Shown here: positions 47,239-58,943 of the stretch, in pieces
Layout of the letters: each line of letters opens with the position of its first letter
How positions within the stretch are numbered: the first letter of the stretch is position 1
NCBI GenBank assembly: GCA_963920525.1
Contig: OY986436.1
Span: 8,390,001-8,454,000 of the forward strand
DNA: 64,000 bases
From: Dichetophora obliterata
Lineage: Eukaryota; Arthropoda; Insecta; Diptera; Sciomyzidae
Direction: 5' to 3'
Notes under the pieces: model-generated
Seen by the model: the letters and a program-made list of their open reading frames with translations, nothing else
What the model was told of the DNA's origin: nothing
The model's database searches: none
Translations under genes and position numbers: made by a program

Positions 47239-48518
47239 TAAATTTATCACAAAAAACTTCAAAACTTATTTGATAATAATTCATGTTTAAGTTAATGCAA
47301 TGTCTCCAATTGGAAGATGCTACAAAATAGGCAAAGCAACAAGGCAATTCGTGTAGCTGCCGATTGTCCTGCGTGGCAATAGAATACTAGTATTTATTTT
47401 TGTCTTAACAACAAATTAGGCAAATCATAATTTAATTCTAAATAAATAAAATACGAAAATAAAATTCATGGTCTTTTCTTTAAAAAAAATCAATTAAAAG
47501 TGATATTTGGAGTTTTTGTTTTAAATCTTTTTAAATTAGTTAATAAGTAATTGGATTAATTCTGTTAAAATTTAATTTTGATATTATTTGAATAGATAAA
47601 GGTAAAAATAGTAAATAAAGAATTCGATTAATTTTTGCAAAACTTTATTTTGATGTAATTTGAAAGGATAAAGGTAAGAATTGTTAATAAATAATTGGTT
47701 TATTTTTTTAAAAATTTAATTTTAATGTCATTTAGAATATTGATAAATTTTCTAAAATGTTGTCCTTCGTTGCATTTGAATCCGATTAGAAACAAAAAAG
47801 ATATAGCGATTTATCTAAAACGTCTTTGCTTCAGATAGACAAAATCGCAAAAATATGATTTATATCTGACGATCTTGAATAACAACAAAATTAATAGTAT
47901 TTTCTTGAAAAAAGTGAAATTAAAAGGATTGAGTGAATTTAACCCTGTGCAGCAGATTAGAGTTTTTGTTTTAAATCGGTTTAAAATAGGTAGATAATAA
48001 ATAATTAATTTTTTTTAAAAAAATTTAATTTTAATGTCATTTGAAAGATTAATCCATTTTCTAAAATTTTGTTCTTTGGAGCATTTGAATCCGATTAGAA
48101 ATAAAAAAGATATAGCTATTTATCTTAAACGCCTTCGCCTCAGATAGACAATATCGCAAAAATATGATTTATTTCTAAAGATCAAAAGCTGCCAAAACGT
48201 GAACAAAATCCAAGCACAAGAAAAGCAGCAAAAAAAAACCAATGCAGCAACAACAAATCAAGCAAAAAAAACCTAAACAAACGACATGCTGCACTACTGC
48301 GAAATCTAAAAAATATATGTATATAAAATATAGCAACACACTCTAGCAACATAAACAAAACTTTAAGGAACATATGATGTTGTGCTAGCAACACAAATTC
48401 TTGCAAGCGAGTACTCGCTAGGTTTGTTACTCGTCGGGTCTCTTGTCTTGTACGGGCAAATTTTTCATTTCGTGCCGTTCCTTTCACATGCAATGTCTAT
48501 AAGTATTTATAGTCTCTG
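47239..48518 (-). repeat. Right inverted arm of the foldback transposon
   Basis: 1,280 bp, complement of 44979-46255 with few differences (for example small changes near 47740-47790 within the internal repeat). The near-identity points to recent insertion or to gene conversion between the arms. Confidence 0.8.
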
Positions 48519-48691
48519 GCAACATAAACAAAACTTTAAGGAACATATGATGTTGTGCTAGCAACACAAATTCTTGCAAGCGAGTACTCGCTAGGTTTGT
48601 TACTCGTCGGGTCTCTTGTCTTGTACGGGCAAATTTTTCATTTCGTGCCGTTCCTTTCACATGCAATGTCTATAAGTATTTATAGTTTCTG
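48346..48691. repeat. 173-bp tandem duplication of the right tip
   Basis: 48346-48518 and 48519-48691 are consecutive copies of the outermost 173 bp of the right arm, starting gcaacataaacaaaac and ending tatttatagt-tctg. They differ at only one position that I noticed (tagtctct versus tagtttct). The left arm has a single copy of this segment. Confidence 0.85.
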
Positions 48692-48899
48692 GAACGAATA
48701 ACATCGTGTTCTGGTAAAGCAAGCGGCAAACAAGTTCTGCTTTGAAGCCGATGAGTGCTCTGCACTGCTCGGTTCTTGTCGTTTAATGAATTGGTTATGT
48801 TCTGCTTGACTAACAGAGTTATGTTATGTTCTGAACTCGGCACTGTTGGCTCTAGTGTTGTAGAAAAAACGAGTGCATTTGTGCAGAGGTTTAGTATAC

Positions 48900-51800
48900 A
48901 CTCATTCGGTGTCGAGTTTTTAAATTTTGTTTACCGGCGGAATTATAGTCCGCATAAAAAACAACCCTAGAAAAAACTCCTTTACCTTTATTTTTTACCT
49001 GATGTGTATATCATTATGAGAATATCTTCTCTAATTGCCTAATAAAAAATGTGAACTTCAGGAATATATTCGTGGCACCCTATAAATTTTTATTTATATA
49101 TTTTTTTTTTGCTATAATTGCTATATTATTTATGTGTTTACAATAAAAATTATAATCCAAATATTCCAATCCTTTCAGTTATTACATATATATATATCAT
49201 ATTATAGCTATATCATAGAAAATGCCAGAACACGCACAATGCAAATTCAACTGCAAGAGCATGAAAAAAGACACAGGTTTCCTCATAAAAATCGTTATAA
49301 CTCATTATCCCGACATTTCCCGACATTAAAATTTTAATATTACTTTAAATATTAAAACATTAAAATTAAAATTTTAATTTTATTACAAAAACACAATTGC
49401 ATTGTGTTTGGAATTGTCCAAAAAATTAAATTTTTGCAGTCGGAACTTAAACCTTTGCGAATTTTTTTTTGAAAGTCCATTCCAAGTTGAAAAAATGGGT
49501 AAAAATAGTATTTCGGGAAAGTACAGTCACCTCCTACATTAGAAAAAAAATCACTTTATATTTAGTGTTAGTACAAAGACCGCTTATGTCTAATATGCAA
49601 AAAAATAACTTTTCTCTCGTAACTTGCAGAAATATTTTAACCTCATCTTGAACTAAAAAAAAATTAAATTAAAAATTTCGAAAAAACCATCAACTTTCCA
49701 TTGAAAATTTGATACAATTTTCACGGGAATGGCTTGATTACATATTTGTAATCAACTATTTGAATTTTTTTTTTTGTAAATTTGTAGGCTAGTACTACTA
49801 CCTCTCCGCAAAAAATTCTCTTGATATCTGTTATAATTTTTCAGAAAAGTGTTACGAAGTGGAAAAAATGCTGAAAATAAAACTTTTAGAAAATTATAAA
49901 AATCTTCGCTCTGTAAGTCAGAGGATCACCGAGCTTCCTAACTTTGAATTAATTTTTTGAGCAGTTTTAATCATGGGAAAAATCGATGGAGTGTTATTTT
50001 TTGTTAAATTGTATGAAAATTAGTAATAAACAATTTTTTGCACAGATTTATTTATTTATTTTTTTATTTATTTATTTAGATTGGTATACATTGCACAAGT
50101 AAGATTTCTCTTTTTTAAGTTGTACATGATGATTTTTCAGATTCAAGTCAGTAACCCTTAAACTCGCTAAGCTTTTTGTGCTGATAATGAAAAATTTTTT
50201 ATAAATGCGGAATTTTTATGCGAATTCAGAAGCAGATATCAAAAATTAACAATGCGAATGTCGATGTAAACTTTTGCTGATGCGGAGCTCTGTCACTTCT
50301 CTAGTAAAATGAGTACAACAAAATTACTTATAAAGTTTTTTAAAGAGACTAGAAATAAGAACGTTTTATATAATGAGGCTTCTAAGATCTGCAAAAATTT
50401 TAAGAAAATTAAAAATTAAATACACACACACACTCCCATACACACGCATCTAAAACCCATGCTGTTGCTCGCCATTAAGAATTTTTTCCATCACTCAACA
50501 CAAAAAATTATGCTGAAATTTAGTTACCCTTACCACATAGTATCATTTTACAAGCCTTTTTCGTATCAGTTCATACAGAAAAATCACTTTGTTTTCCACT
50601 TTATGCTTTTGCCAAAAAGGGTTCAACTTTAAATTGAAACTCAAAAAGCAAACAACAATAAAGATGAAATTAAAATTTCAAGGATCTCTGGGACGCAGCT
50701 GAAGCTGAAGTAGTTTTAAAATTAAATAGGCAAATTTTGGTAAATTATGCTGGACATATAAGCACAGAGACAACACATACACACACACACATACACACAT
50801 ACAAGCAGAGAAGCCCTACCAGGCAGAATAAATACACAAGCGACAAGGTGCGAGTAACACGCTTGACGATGTGCTTTCCCTTGCTTTTTTTCCCACCTCC
50901 ACCAAACAATGTTCTGCCATTTAGCCTAGTTTCCGTTTTTGATTACCAAGTTTTGAAATACATTTTGTTTCTCTCCATCCGCCCCCCTCCGCTCTTCTTT
51001 AGGCACGTTTTTCCTTCCGATTCCTTTTGCTGGTCGAGCGGATGTAGCCACTGAAACTATTTTTACTGTTCTTGACTATAAATGTATGCATAAATAAAGT
51101 AGTTTTTTGTTCATTTATTAAGTTAAATAAAAATTTTAGAAAACGAAATTTTGTCCAATGGCTTTGTTCGCTCGCTAACACATAAAATACAGATTAGTAT
51201 GCTTTTTTTTGCATAAAAACAAAATTAAATGTAAAATTAGAAGCACAAATGTATGGAGCAAAACTTTTTGCATACTCTTAGGCACAATGATTTGGTTGAG
51301 TAAATTTTTGTTTTTGCCCGAACACCGAGCAGAGCCAGTCAGGACAATGAACGTATAGAGAAGAAGATGAGTAGGAAGAAGAAAAAAGATGAAGAAGCAA
51401 CAATGAGCTTTTAAGTAGCCTTTGTTGTTGCTATTGTAAGAATTTATTACATTACAACACAAACATTTTATTATGACAATGCCTAGAAGTAGGCACTGGT
51501 GCTGCTTGTCATTGTGGTTGCTGTTATTGTTGTTTTTGTTTGTTTTTTGTCTGTTGTCGTTTTTAAGTAAAGCAATTTTCTGGCATTTAAGTGGTTAGGC
51601 AAAAGTTTTAAATGAAAATTGTTTACAAAAATGATGTTGTTTGTTTGCTGTAAATATGGGAGTGTGTGTGTGTGTGTGAGTGTGCTTGTTTGTGTGTTTT
51701 TAAGTGTGTGTATGAAATATAGATTTATTTCGGATTGTGTAAAATTTCATATTCTGTTTATTTGTTGTTACAGTTAGAACAGCAACAACTACTTTGATTT

Positions 51801-53147
51801 ATTGCCTGGCCAGCTTTATGCAGAGATTTTTGTGTAAATGCCAAAAAGTATGCAATATTTCTGGTAAATACAATTATATTGCCTTTAATCAAAATTCTGC
51901 AAGTTATGTTAGCTTAAAATTTGTTATCAAATATTTGTTCAAATACCTACTGTTAGAAAAAAAACAGCAATCAAAATAGAAAAGACAATAAAAGCCAAAG
52001 AGTATGCACGCTCAAAATGTTGATATTCACTAGATCTCGATATGAATTTATTTACGCTAAGCACATGCCTCTTAAGTTATGACATCATAAACAAGCAGCA
52101 GTAACAGCATCCTAGAGCGCCTTTAAGTATGCAATAAAAGTCCGTTAAAATAAGCCTATTCATGCCAATTAACTTCATAATGCCACGTTTGCTGTGTTTT
52201 TCTACGTCTTTATGTCTCACTATTTTTTATCGCTATTATTTTGATCACTATAACGGCGCCTTGTACATTTTTTATTATCTTGATTTTTATGCGTTGTCTA
52301 TTTTGCGCTATTATCCGTAAGTAGTAGTGCGCATGAAAAAGCGAAAAATCACCAAGGAAGTAGTTAAATCAGTCGCATGCTGGATTTTTTTTTCCTATGC
52401 TGTGCTTCCTTCCCCAATTTCCATTTAAGTCTCGAGCACAAGATTGTGACACAATAACACTCGTATTAATATTATCAGCAACACGTTATTTCCGGCGCTT
52501 CTCTCTTTCACATAATAGTAAGTGTTGCTCTTGTCTTAAGGATTTAAGTCAATACCATGATAACAATGTGCGCACGTTTTTATGCTCTGTAGCATGGTGA
52601 CACACACACACACACACATACACCAACCAAGAGTTATATGGAATATATAAAAACATTAGATAATTGGAATGCAACAAAAGCCTACCTCATGATATTGTCC
52701 CTTTTTTTATCTACTGCTGAAGATAAGGATGCGTTTAGCATTTATTATTATCCCAATGTGTAATGTTCCCATGAGAGTTATGGATAGAGGACCATAGTGC
52801 CATAGAAAGAGCTAAAGAAAAGAAAATCTAGCAAATGCCAGCAAAAAGATTTAGGAAAATCATAGTAAGAGTAGAAATAGAAAGAAATAGGCTTATGTAT
52901 ACATTTTGAAAATTAATATAAATTGTAAAAAGTTTTTGTTGGAATTCACATTTATACCTATACGTACATACGGAATCCACTGCCGTATTTTTAAATATTT
53001 GAAGTCTTGAATGTTGTATGACGTCATTTTTATTGGTCATTGGATCAAACTCACTTGTCCTTCTTATTCATGAAAGCTTTTGTGTACAACATCAAGTTCA
53101 CACATTAAGTTTTTTTGGAATTTATAAAAATTTTACTTTTATGATTA
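48900..53147. other. Long noncoding stretch
   Basis: About 4.2 kb without a supportable gene. It holds an imperfect (TTTA)n tract at 50046-50080 that could be the tail of a lost minus-strand LINE, and CA/GT microsatellites at about 50424, 50770-50800, 51661-51685 and 52590-52612. At 49330-49385 words made of ttaaaat and attttaa form a short AT palindrome cluster. Frames such as 50737-51054 and 51175-51462 begin in or near simple repeats and lack domains. Confidence 0.55.
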
Positions 53148-54001
53148 GAGTAAGTTCGGTAAATATGGCCTACCCTTAACTTTTTTTGAAATAAAACAGC
53201 CAGTTTAATTTGAAAACATATTTTTTTTTAAATTGTTTTAAATTCATTTTATATTAAGTCTCCATAAAAGAATTACGTTACAAAAAACACAACAAAAAGA
53301 TATTATGGAAAAATTAAAGGAACTTCAAAATATCACTTTTCAAAAATGTGCGACTAATATAGCCCACCGTGTGTTGAATATGGACTAGGGTGGTCCATAT
53401 AAAACACAACTTATACACAAAATTTACAAATAAAATAATCTTTTTCGTTGCCACTGCACAGTTCATGTACCCACATTGCCCACATCTTCGGAAAAAAGAC
53501 TTGAGCAATATATACATTTGGCATCTTCCATATTAGTCCTATCAGGACTTGCATCTGATGAATCATCTGATGTAAAATTGTCTTCAAAGTCTGATGAAGA
53601 CTCTGCTGTACGTTGATTTTTCTTCTGAAAAGTAAATTTTAAGGAAAACCTTTTTCAGACCTAACTACAAATATAATTCATATCTACCTTCTTTTTCAAA
53701 ATGTTTTTTCCCCGATTCGTTTTTCGCGTGTGTTTTGATTCTTAAATTGTTTGTCATTGTTTTTTTTAATAGATTCCTCTAGATTCTTTTTATGCGGTGA
53801 TGATGATATCAGTTGTGCCTTTCCTGGTATTCGCCCTCGATTTGAATTTTTTTTAACTCGGACCGGAATAGGAGAAATTTCTTGAGGCATTATGTAAGAA
53901 GTTGACCGAATGCCAGTGGAAGTGAAAGGTGTTTCAACGGGAATTTGTTCTAATTGCACCATTTCAGGTAAAGCGGTTGGTGGTTGTAAAGGATTTGTTT
54001 G

Positions 54002-54010
54002 ATTTTTGCA
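54002..54010. repeat. Left target duplication of the nested LINE
   Basis: atttttgca here and attttgca at 56901-56908 flank the LINE; they differ by one T in a run. Removing the LINE and one copy restores a continuous coding phase of the pogo transposase across the site. Confidence 0.65.
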
Positions 54011-54659
54011 TGGTGCGGAAATGTCGGGTCATTTTCGCATAGATTTCTGCAATGTTCGTGGACTGAGGGCGAATTTTTTTTCGGTCTATGTACATTGTAC
54101 TCTACATAGGCCTCAAATAATGGCACTGAGCGAGACCCAGGTGGCCGAGGATGCAGATCCACTGGATTTTCACATACCTGGGTATCGCTTACTGCCATTG
54201 TTTTCTTTGCATAGGGGCATTGCCCTTTTTATAAGAGCAGATGTAGCGTACCAGTGTGAGCGGAGTCTGAACGTGACCGATCCAGAGTTTAGCTCAATGT
54301 GGGTTAGGTTCAGGCTTCGCTCTCACTTGCTACATTTCTGCTTTATTTATAGAAGTCCGAATCTAGGGAGGGAGCCGACTTTTAACAAACTGGACTCTCT
54401 CTCTGATTCGATCACGATCATTTTGGGGTTGTTTCCTGACAGTGAGATCGTTGTAGCAGGCGATTTCAATGTCCATCACCCGGCTTGGTTACGTCACTCG
54501 GGCCCATTGACACCTGTTGGACAATATGCTGAGCTATTTGCTGAATCGAACCAACTGATTCAACTAGTGAAGGAACCCACTTTTTTCCCCAAAAGTGATA
54601 TGCAAAGCCATAATATCCTTGACCTTTTTCTGACTTCACATCATAAAAATATGATATGA
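54006..54659 (+). pseudogene. Nested LINE: APE-like endonuclease
   Basis: The likely true start is the second Met (MSGHFRIDFCNVRGLRAN, 54021); the first Met at 54006 lies partly in target DNA. Motifs: NVRGLRAN (Asn), ALSETQVAED (Glu), FIYRSPN (Tyr), VVAGDFNVHHPAW (Asp and Asn intact), HNILDLFLTS. The frame ends at a TGA near 54657. The SDH motif lies just beyond, one frame over, as LGNSDNCTIS, with His replaced by Asn. The endonuclease would nick target DNA to prime reverse transcription; with the frameshift and the lost His it is probably inactive. Confidence 0.85.
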
Positions 54660-55433
54660 GTGTCAACGCACCTCTTGGTAACTCGGACAATTGTACCATA
54701 TCCGCTGCTTTTCCATATTCTAACCCCTGCACCTCTACGCCTAAAATCGCGAAGAGGACTGCATGGTTTTATGGAAAGGCAAATTGGACTGCGTTAAATA
54801 ATTTTTATCGCAGCTTCAATTGGAAATTATGTTTCGCTGATAGAAATGTGAATGCCGCGGCTGTCATGGTACAAGAAATTATTTTATTGGGTATGCGGTC
54901 TTTCATTCCCAATAAGATGAAAAGCATTAAACCAAATGAGAATTGCAGGATTGCAGTCAGGTCCAAAGAGTAAGCTTTTCAGAATTGGAGTTCTAACAAG
55001 AATACTGATATTAAAAGACTTTGCATCGAGGCAAGGAATCGCTGTAATGCAATTTTAAAACGCGAAAAGTTTCTGTACGAAGCTCGCATTCGAGAACAGG
55101 TTCTTATCTGCCCCAAAGGGATCAAAAATTTTTGATCATTTTTTAAAAGAGTTAAGAACCAGACATCGTCATGGATTCCAGCTCTTTTAAAAGCTGACCA
55201 AATCTTCACTGACTCGGCTGATAAAGCGAACCTATTGGCTAGATTGTTTGCACAAAATTCCACTCTCTCGGATAGCAATCAGCCACTGCCCTTTGTTGAG
55301 AATGGATCTTCTGCAATGCAGGCGATATACTTTCGAACGAGAGCAGTTAAAAGGGTCCTTTCAAATCTCAATGTAAACAAAGCCTCTTTTCAACATCTCC
55401 TACAGAACAGGAATATTTCCATCTTGTTGGAAG
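54656..55433 (+). pseudogene. Nested LINE: linker with stops and a deletion
   Basis: Frame 2 runs from MSVNAPLGNSDN through WFYGKANWTALNNFYRSF, a stop at about 54972, RNRCNAILKREKFLYEARIR, another stop at about 55134, and ALLKADQIFTDSADKANLLA to LSNLNVNKAS at about 55385. The GPDGIP motif and about a hundred bases that should follow NKAS are missing; the next residues are already NISYRTGIFPSCWKVA in the frame of the RT. So the linker is broken by a frameshift, two stops and a deletion. Confidence 0.75.
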
Positions 55434-56810
55434 GTGGCAAATGTCCAGCCGGTACCTAAAAAGGGTGATGAGACGAACCCTGCAAACTACCGACCCATTG
55501 CGATATGCTCTACGCTTTCCAAAGTTATGGAGAGCGTAATAAACTTCAACGTTATGAACTATCTGGAGCACAACCAACTGCTCAGTGACCATCAATATGG
55601 TTTCCGTAGGGCTCGCTCTACTGGTGATCTTATGGCGTTCTTAACCGAAGAACAGAATAAATGCGTTCACTTTTTCGGCGAGAACAGGGTTGTTGATCTG
55701 GATATTTCAAAAGCATTCGACCGCGTGTGGCATAAAGCGCTCGTGTCAAAACTTGCTGCATATGGTTTTGGTGGTAATTTTGCTCGATGGATCACATGTT
55801 TTCTCAAGGACAGAACGATTCGAGTCGTAGTTGACGGTATTTCGTCCGAGAAGGCCGCCATCAACGCGGGAGTACCGCAGGGTTCAGTTCTATCGCCAAC
55901 CTTGTTTCTGGTTTTTATCAACGACCTTCTGTTGTTGACGCATAACCCAATACATTCGTTTGCGGACGACAGCAGCATTTGTCATTCATATTCATTCAAA
56001 AAACGCCCAAGCTCTATGGAGATTGAGAGAAAAAGGCAAACTATGAATGACACACTCCTTAATGATCTACAAAAAATCTCCGAGTGGGGTCTTGCTAATA
56101 GAGTAGAGTTCAATGCAAGCAAGACCCAGTGTTGTCACAAGCGAGTGAATTGCCCTTTAGCTCCTCTCAGTATGAATGGTGTGGATCTTGTGGAATCAGC
56201 CGCTCTTGACGTTCTGGGCATATCGATCCAATCTGATCTTCGTTGGAATGATCATATTTTCGATGTGTCGAAAGAAGCAGGCAAGTGCTTAGGTTTTCTA
56301 AAACGGTGCAAAAAATATTTCACTTCAGCTGATCTTCGCATGATCTACACCTCATATATTAGGCCGAAAATGGAGTACAATTCGCAAATTTGGGCAGGGG
56401 CTTCAAGATTTTATTTGGATCTTCTGGACCGAACTCAACGTCGTGCGATATATTTGATAGGAGATGCAAGTATTTCATCCTCTCTCAACTCTCTTGAGCA
56501 TCGACGTAATGTAGGTTGCCTAAGCCTTCTGTATAGGTATTACCATGGGAAGTGTTCAAGGGAGATACATGGCCTGACGCCACCAGCTCGTGTGTTTCCC
56601 AGGTCCACTCGGGCAGCTGTCCAAGCCCACCCCTTTACCATTGCATCGATGCTTAATAAAACCTCGCATTACCGCGATAATGCGTTCTTTAGTCGCTCGG
56701 TTAAGTTGTGGAATAGTCTCCCTGCGAGCGTGTTTCCCGGCAGTTTTGAGCTGTGCAAATTCAAAACAAATCTTCACCGACACTACTCCATCTATCCACC
56801 CTCTAACTAA
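55434..56810 (+). CDS. Nested LINE: reverse transcriptase, 458-codon open frame
   Basis: Uninterrupted RT palm, thumb and C-terminal region of a non-LTR retrotransposon. Blocks: NYRPIAICSTLSKVMESVIN (~20-38), QYGFRRARSTGDLMAFL (~54-70), VDLDISKAFDRVWHKAL (~83-99; catalytic Asp), INAGVPQGSVLSPTLFLVFI (~140-159), HSFADDSSICHSY (~170-182; catalytic Asp pair), LDVLGISIQSDLRWNDHIFD (~262-281), IRPKMEYNSQIWAGAS (~308-323), LEHRRNVGCLSLLYRYYHGK and a C-terminus ending YPPSN. Met1 is not the natural start: similarity continues upstream in the same frame (FPSCWKVANVQPVPKKGD). Clade is uncertain; jockey/I group is my best reading. It could fold, but alone lacks an endonuclease. Confidence 0.85.
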   Translation: MANVQPVPKKGDETNPANYRPIAICSTLSKVMESVINFNVMNYLEHNQLLSDHQYGFRRARSTGDLMAFLTEEQNKCVHFFGENRVVDLDISKAFDRVWHKALVSKLAAYGFGGNFARWITCFLKDRTIRVVVDGISSEKAAINAGVPQGSVLSPTLFLVFINDLLLLTHNPIHSFADDSSICHSYSFKKRPSSMEIERKRQTMNDTLLNDLQKISEWGLANRVEFNASKTQCCHKRVNCPLAPLSMNGVDLVESAALDVLGISIQSDLRWNDHIFDVSKEAGKCLGFLKRCKKYFTSADLRMIYTSYIRPKMEYNSQIWAGASRFYLDLLDRTQRRAIYLIGDASISSSLNSLEHRRNVGCLSLLYRYYHGKCSREIHGLTPPARVFPRSTRAAVQAHPFTIASMLNKTSHYRDNAFFSRSVKLWNSLPASVFPGSFELCKFKTNLHRHYSIYPPSN

Positions 56811-56900
56811 CTATCACCATCTTCCGAATTAACACAATGCTTATGCATTTATAGGGGGCATCCCCTGAGCGTTGGTTCAGTCTATAAAAAAAAAATCTAC
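56811..56900 (+). other. 3' UTR and tail of the nested LINE
   Basis: About 75 bases of 3' UTR after the TAA, including the small stem gggggcatcccc, then an A-run of about ten (56886-56895). Confidence 0.55.
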
Positions 56901-58943
56901 ATTTTGCACATTCTCAACTGTTGCATCAACTTCGTCCGCTGCGAGAAAATCGTGATCGCTAAAGATTTGCCTATTAAAAGGACATATTCCAGTTGACGAA
57001 AATCCTTTGATAGCAATTTCACCAGTTTGAGCTTTAATATAAGCTTGACCAAACAGTTGAATTATATCAAAATGTGTTAATGCTTTTATTATTTATGACC
57101 CAACATCTTATTTCCTCAGTCAAATATTTTTTCAAGGGTCCCATGAAAGATTTATCCAGAGGTTGAATCTTATGGCTAGAGTGTGGAGGAATCGAAAGGA
57201 TGCGAACATGGTACTTCTAGCCAAGTCAATGATTTCAATGTTTCTCGAATGGCTTGCATGCCCGTCCAATATGAGCAATACAGGAGACGATTCAGAAGGT
57301 TTAACTGTTGCAAGAAAGTGCTCGAACCATTTAGTAAATAAATGCGTCTGAATCCATCCGGAAGGATGATTTGCGTGAATTGATCCTAGCGGTGCACCTT
57401 TCATTAGAAGAGGATTTTCCCTCTTCCTAGGGAAAATAAACATAGGTGGTACAAATGACCCACCTGCGCTCATACACAAAACAGCAGCAACCAAAGATCC
57501 CCTTTCTGCTGAAGTAAGTGCTTCTATCTGCTTCCCACCTTTCAGAGACAATACCTGTGGCATTTTTGCGGGCACAACAGAAATTCCTGTTTCGTCTACA
57601 ATGTAAATGTTATTTCGAGAAAAGTTGTACGTAGCCATTTTTTTTTCTAACAAGTCAAAGAAAACGGTGACGTTTTCTTTTGAAAATCCTCTTGCACGAG
57701 CTATAGATGTTCCGGTCGGCTGACGGAAGGACAGAGATGGATGACGTCTTAGAAATAAACGCAACCAATCTCTTCCTGCAGTTCCCTTCGCTACTGAAAA
57801 CGGGTTTGGAATATTGTTCTTCAAAGCTAATTGAAATGCTAACGATCTTATATCATTTCTTGTTAGACCAAACAATTTCGCTTCCATAAGCAATACATAG
57901 TCAACAAGCGATTCTTCGAGCTGTGGTGGGAAAATCGGTTTTCTGCCTAATTTGGCTGCTACTACTTCTTCTAACGGCTTTCCCTTCTCTGCCACCAAAC
58001 GTCGTAATGTGGTTTTAGGTACATTGTACTGTTTGGATGCCCTTAAGAACCCCATTAGCTTTTCTTTGATGGCCGTACTTGCATGCGCCATATCTTCTTT
58101 GCGCCATGTTTGTCGTTGCTTTTGGACTTGCTTAGAGTTTGGAGCCATTTATATCCTTGTAGCTAAAAAAGAAAATAGAAATTAAATATTAGCTAGAAAC
58201 ATGTATCAAATATGGTCCACTGGTCCATATTATCAGCATTTATGATGGGCCATATTATCAACACTGTTTTTTTCTACTATGCTTTTAATTTTCGCAAACT
58301 TTATTTACTATTTTCCAGATTCGATTGTACATAAGCAAACAAAACATTTAGCACTATATAATTTGCACAAACCCAAGAATATTTACACAAAAATTTAATT
58401 AAAAAACGCGTAATTAAACTTACCAAAAAATTCCAACGACAACGCCAAAAAATTATCAAGTGCTGTCCTGTACACATCTGTTTCGACTGACTCACCACAT
58501 TACAATGAGCGATGACCAGAGGGCGGATTCTGAAAAACGCTAAAGCTAAATCTCCACCGCTAAAGCTAAATTTGTAGTTTTTAGCGATATTGCTATTCTG
58601 AAAAACTCCATCGCTTATTTTCATGCTAAAAATTTAGAGACTGAACGAGCTTTTAACGAAGAAAAAAATTAAAGCTGTCATAGCTAAATTTTTAGCGATT
58701 GCTGCGATTCTAAACTTTTTTTAGGGATTTACAGAAACTCTAATTTTATTTTTAGCTGTAATTTTAGAGTCCAATATTTTGTTGACGCTAAGTTAAAAAT
58801 TAAAAGATTTTTCAATTAAAATTGTAATTTTTGATATATATATTAAGAAAAATTAATGGTTTGTCTCTTTTGAATATTTTCAAAAAAAAAAAAATAAACC
58901 AATTTAAAGCACTTTTCCGAAAACTTGCTGCTTGTATTTATCA

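Larger units (their letters stand above)
44979..48691. mobile_element. Foldback-type transposon with 1.28-kb inverted arms
   Basis: The left arm (44979-46255) and right arm (47239-48518) are near-identical inverted repeats: 103 consecutive codons at the outer end give the same translation in both arms. Tip sequence agagactataaatacttata. Each arm contains an internal direct repeat of about 160 bp (in the left arm at about 45321 and 45633, taaatcatatttttgcgat...). The right end carries an extra 173-bp tandem copy of its own tip. The 983-bp core encodes a transposase-like fragment. Long arms with internal and terminal tandem repeats recall FB and Galileo-type fly elements. No clear target duplication was found. 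Confidence 0.85.
43121..48895. mobile_element. Possible large composite element (ends only)
   Basis: actaaacctctgcac at 43121-43135 has its exact complement at 48881-48895; the match extends outward with gtgta on both sides except for one base. Inside both ends the words gcagaac and gttatgttc-ggct/tgct recur (about 43250-43345 on the left; 48735-48830 inverted on the right). These could be the decayed ends of one element enclosing the MITE and the foldback transposon. The match is short, so coincidence or two separate insertions remain possible. Confidence 0.35.
54011..56900 (+). mobile_element. LINE inserted in the pogo transposase gene
   Basis: 2.9 kb, plus strand, opposite to the pogo gene. 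It starts three codons before the likely ORF2 initiator (about 54021), so ORF1 is absent. It carries endonuclease and RT and ends with a short 3' UTR and an A-run at about 56886-56895. Target duplications are at 54002-54010 and 56901-56908. The intact 458-codon RT frame makes it the least decayed coding element in the window. Confidence 0.85.
53425..58148 (-). pseudogene. pogo-like transposase, interrupted by a LINE
   Basis: The start at 58148 gives MAPNSKQVQKQRQTWRKEDM and a helix-turn-helix (residues ~15-52, MGFLRASKQYNVPKTTLRR), then a CENP-B-like second DNA-binding part (~80-140, DWLRLFLRRHPSLSFRQ) and the DDE/D catalytic core: YIVDETGISV (Asp185) and LILDGHASHSRN (Asp295). A frameshift follows at ~57215; one frame over come [17 protein letters not shown] (usual third-Asp region) and LFGQAYIKAQTGEIA, GFSSTGICPFNR. 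The LINE interrupts at 54002-56908. Beyond it (53995-53696) are EISPIPVRVKK and a basic tail, a stop, a likely 63-nt GT..AG intron (53625-53687), and an acidic stretch with a broken Cys-rich finger (CIYCSSLF). Cut-and-paste transposase in origin; not functional here. Confidence 0.88.
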
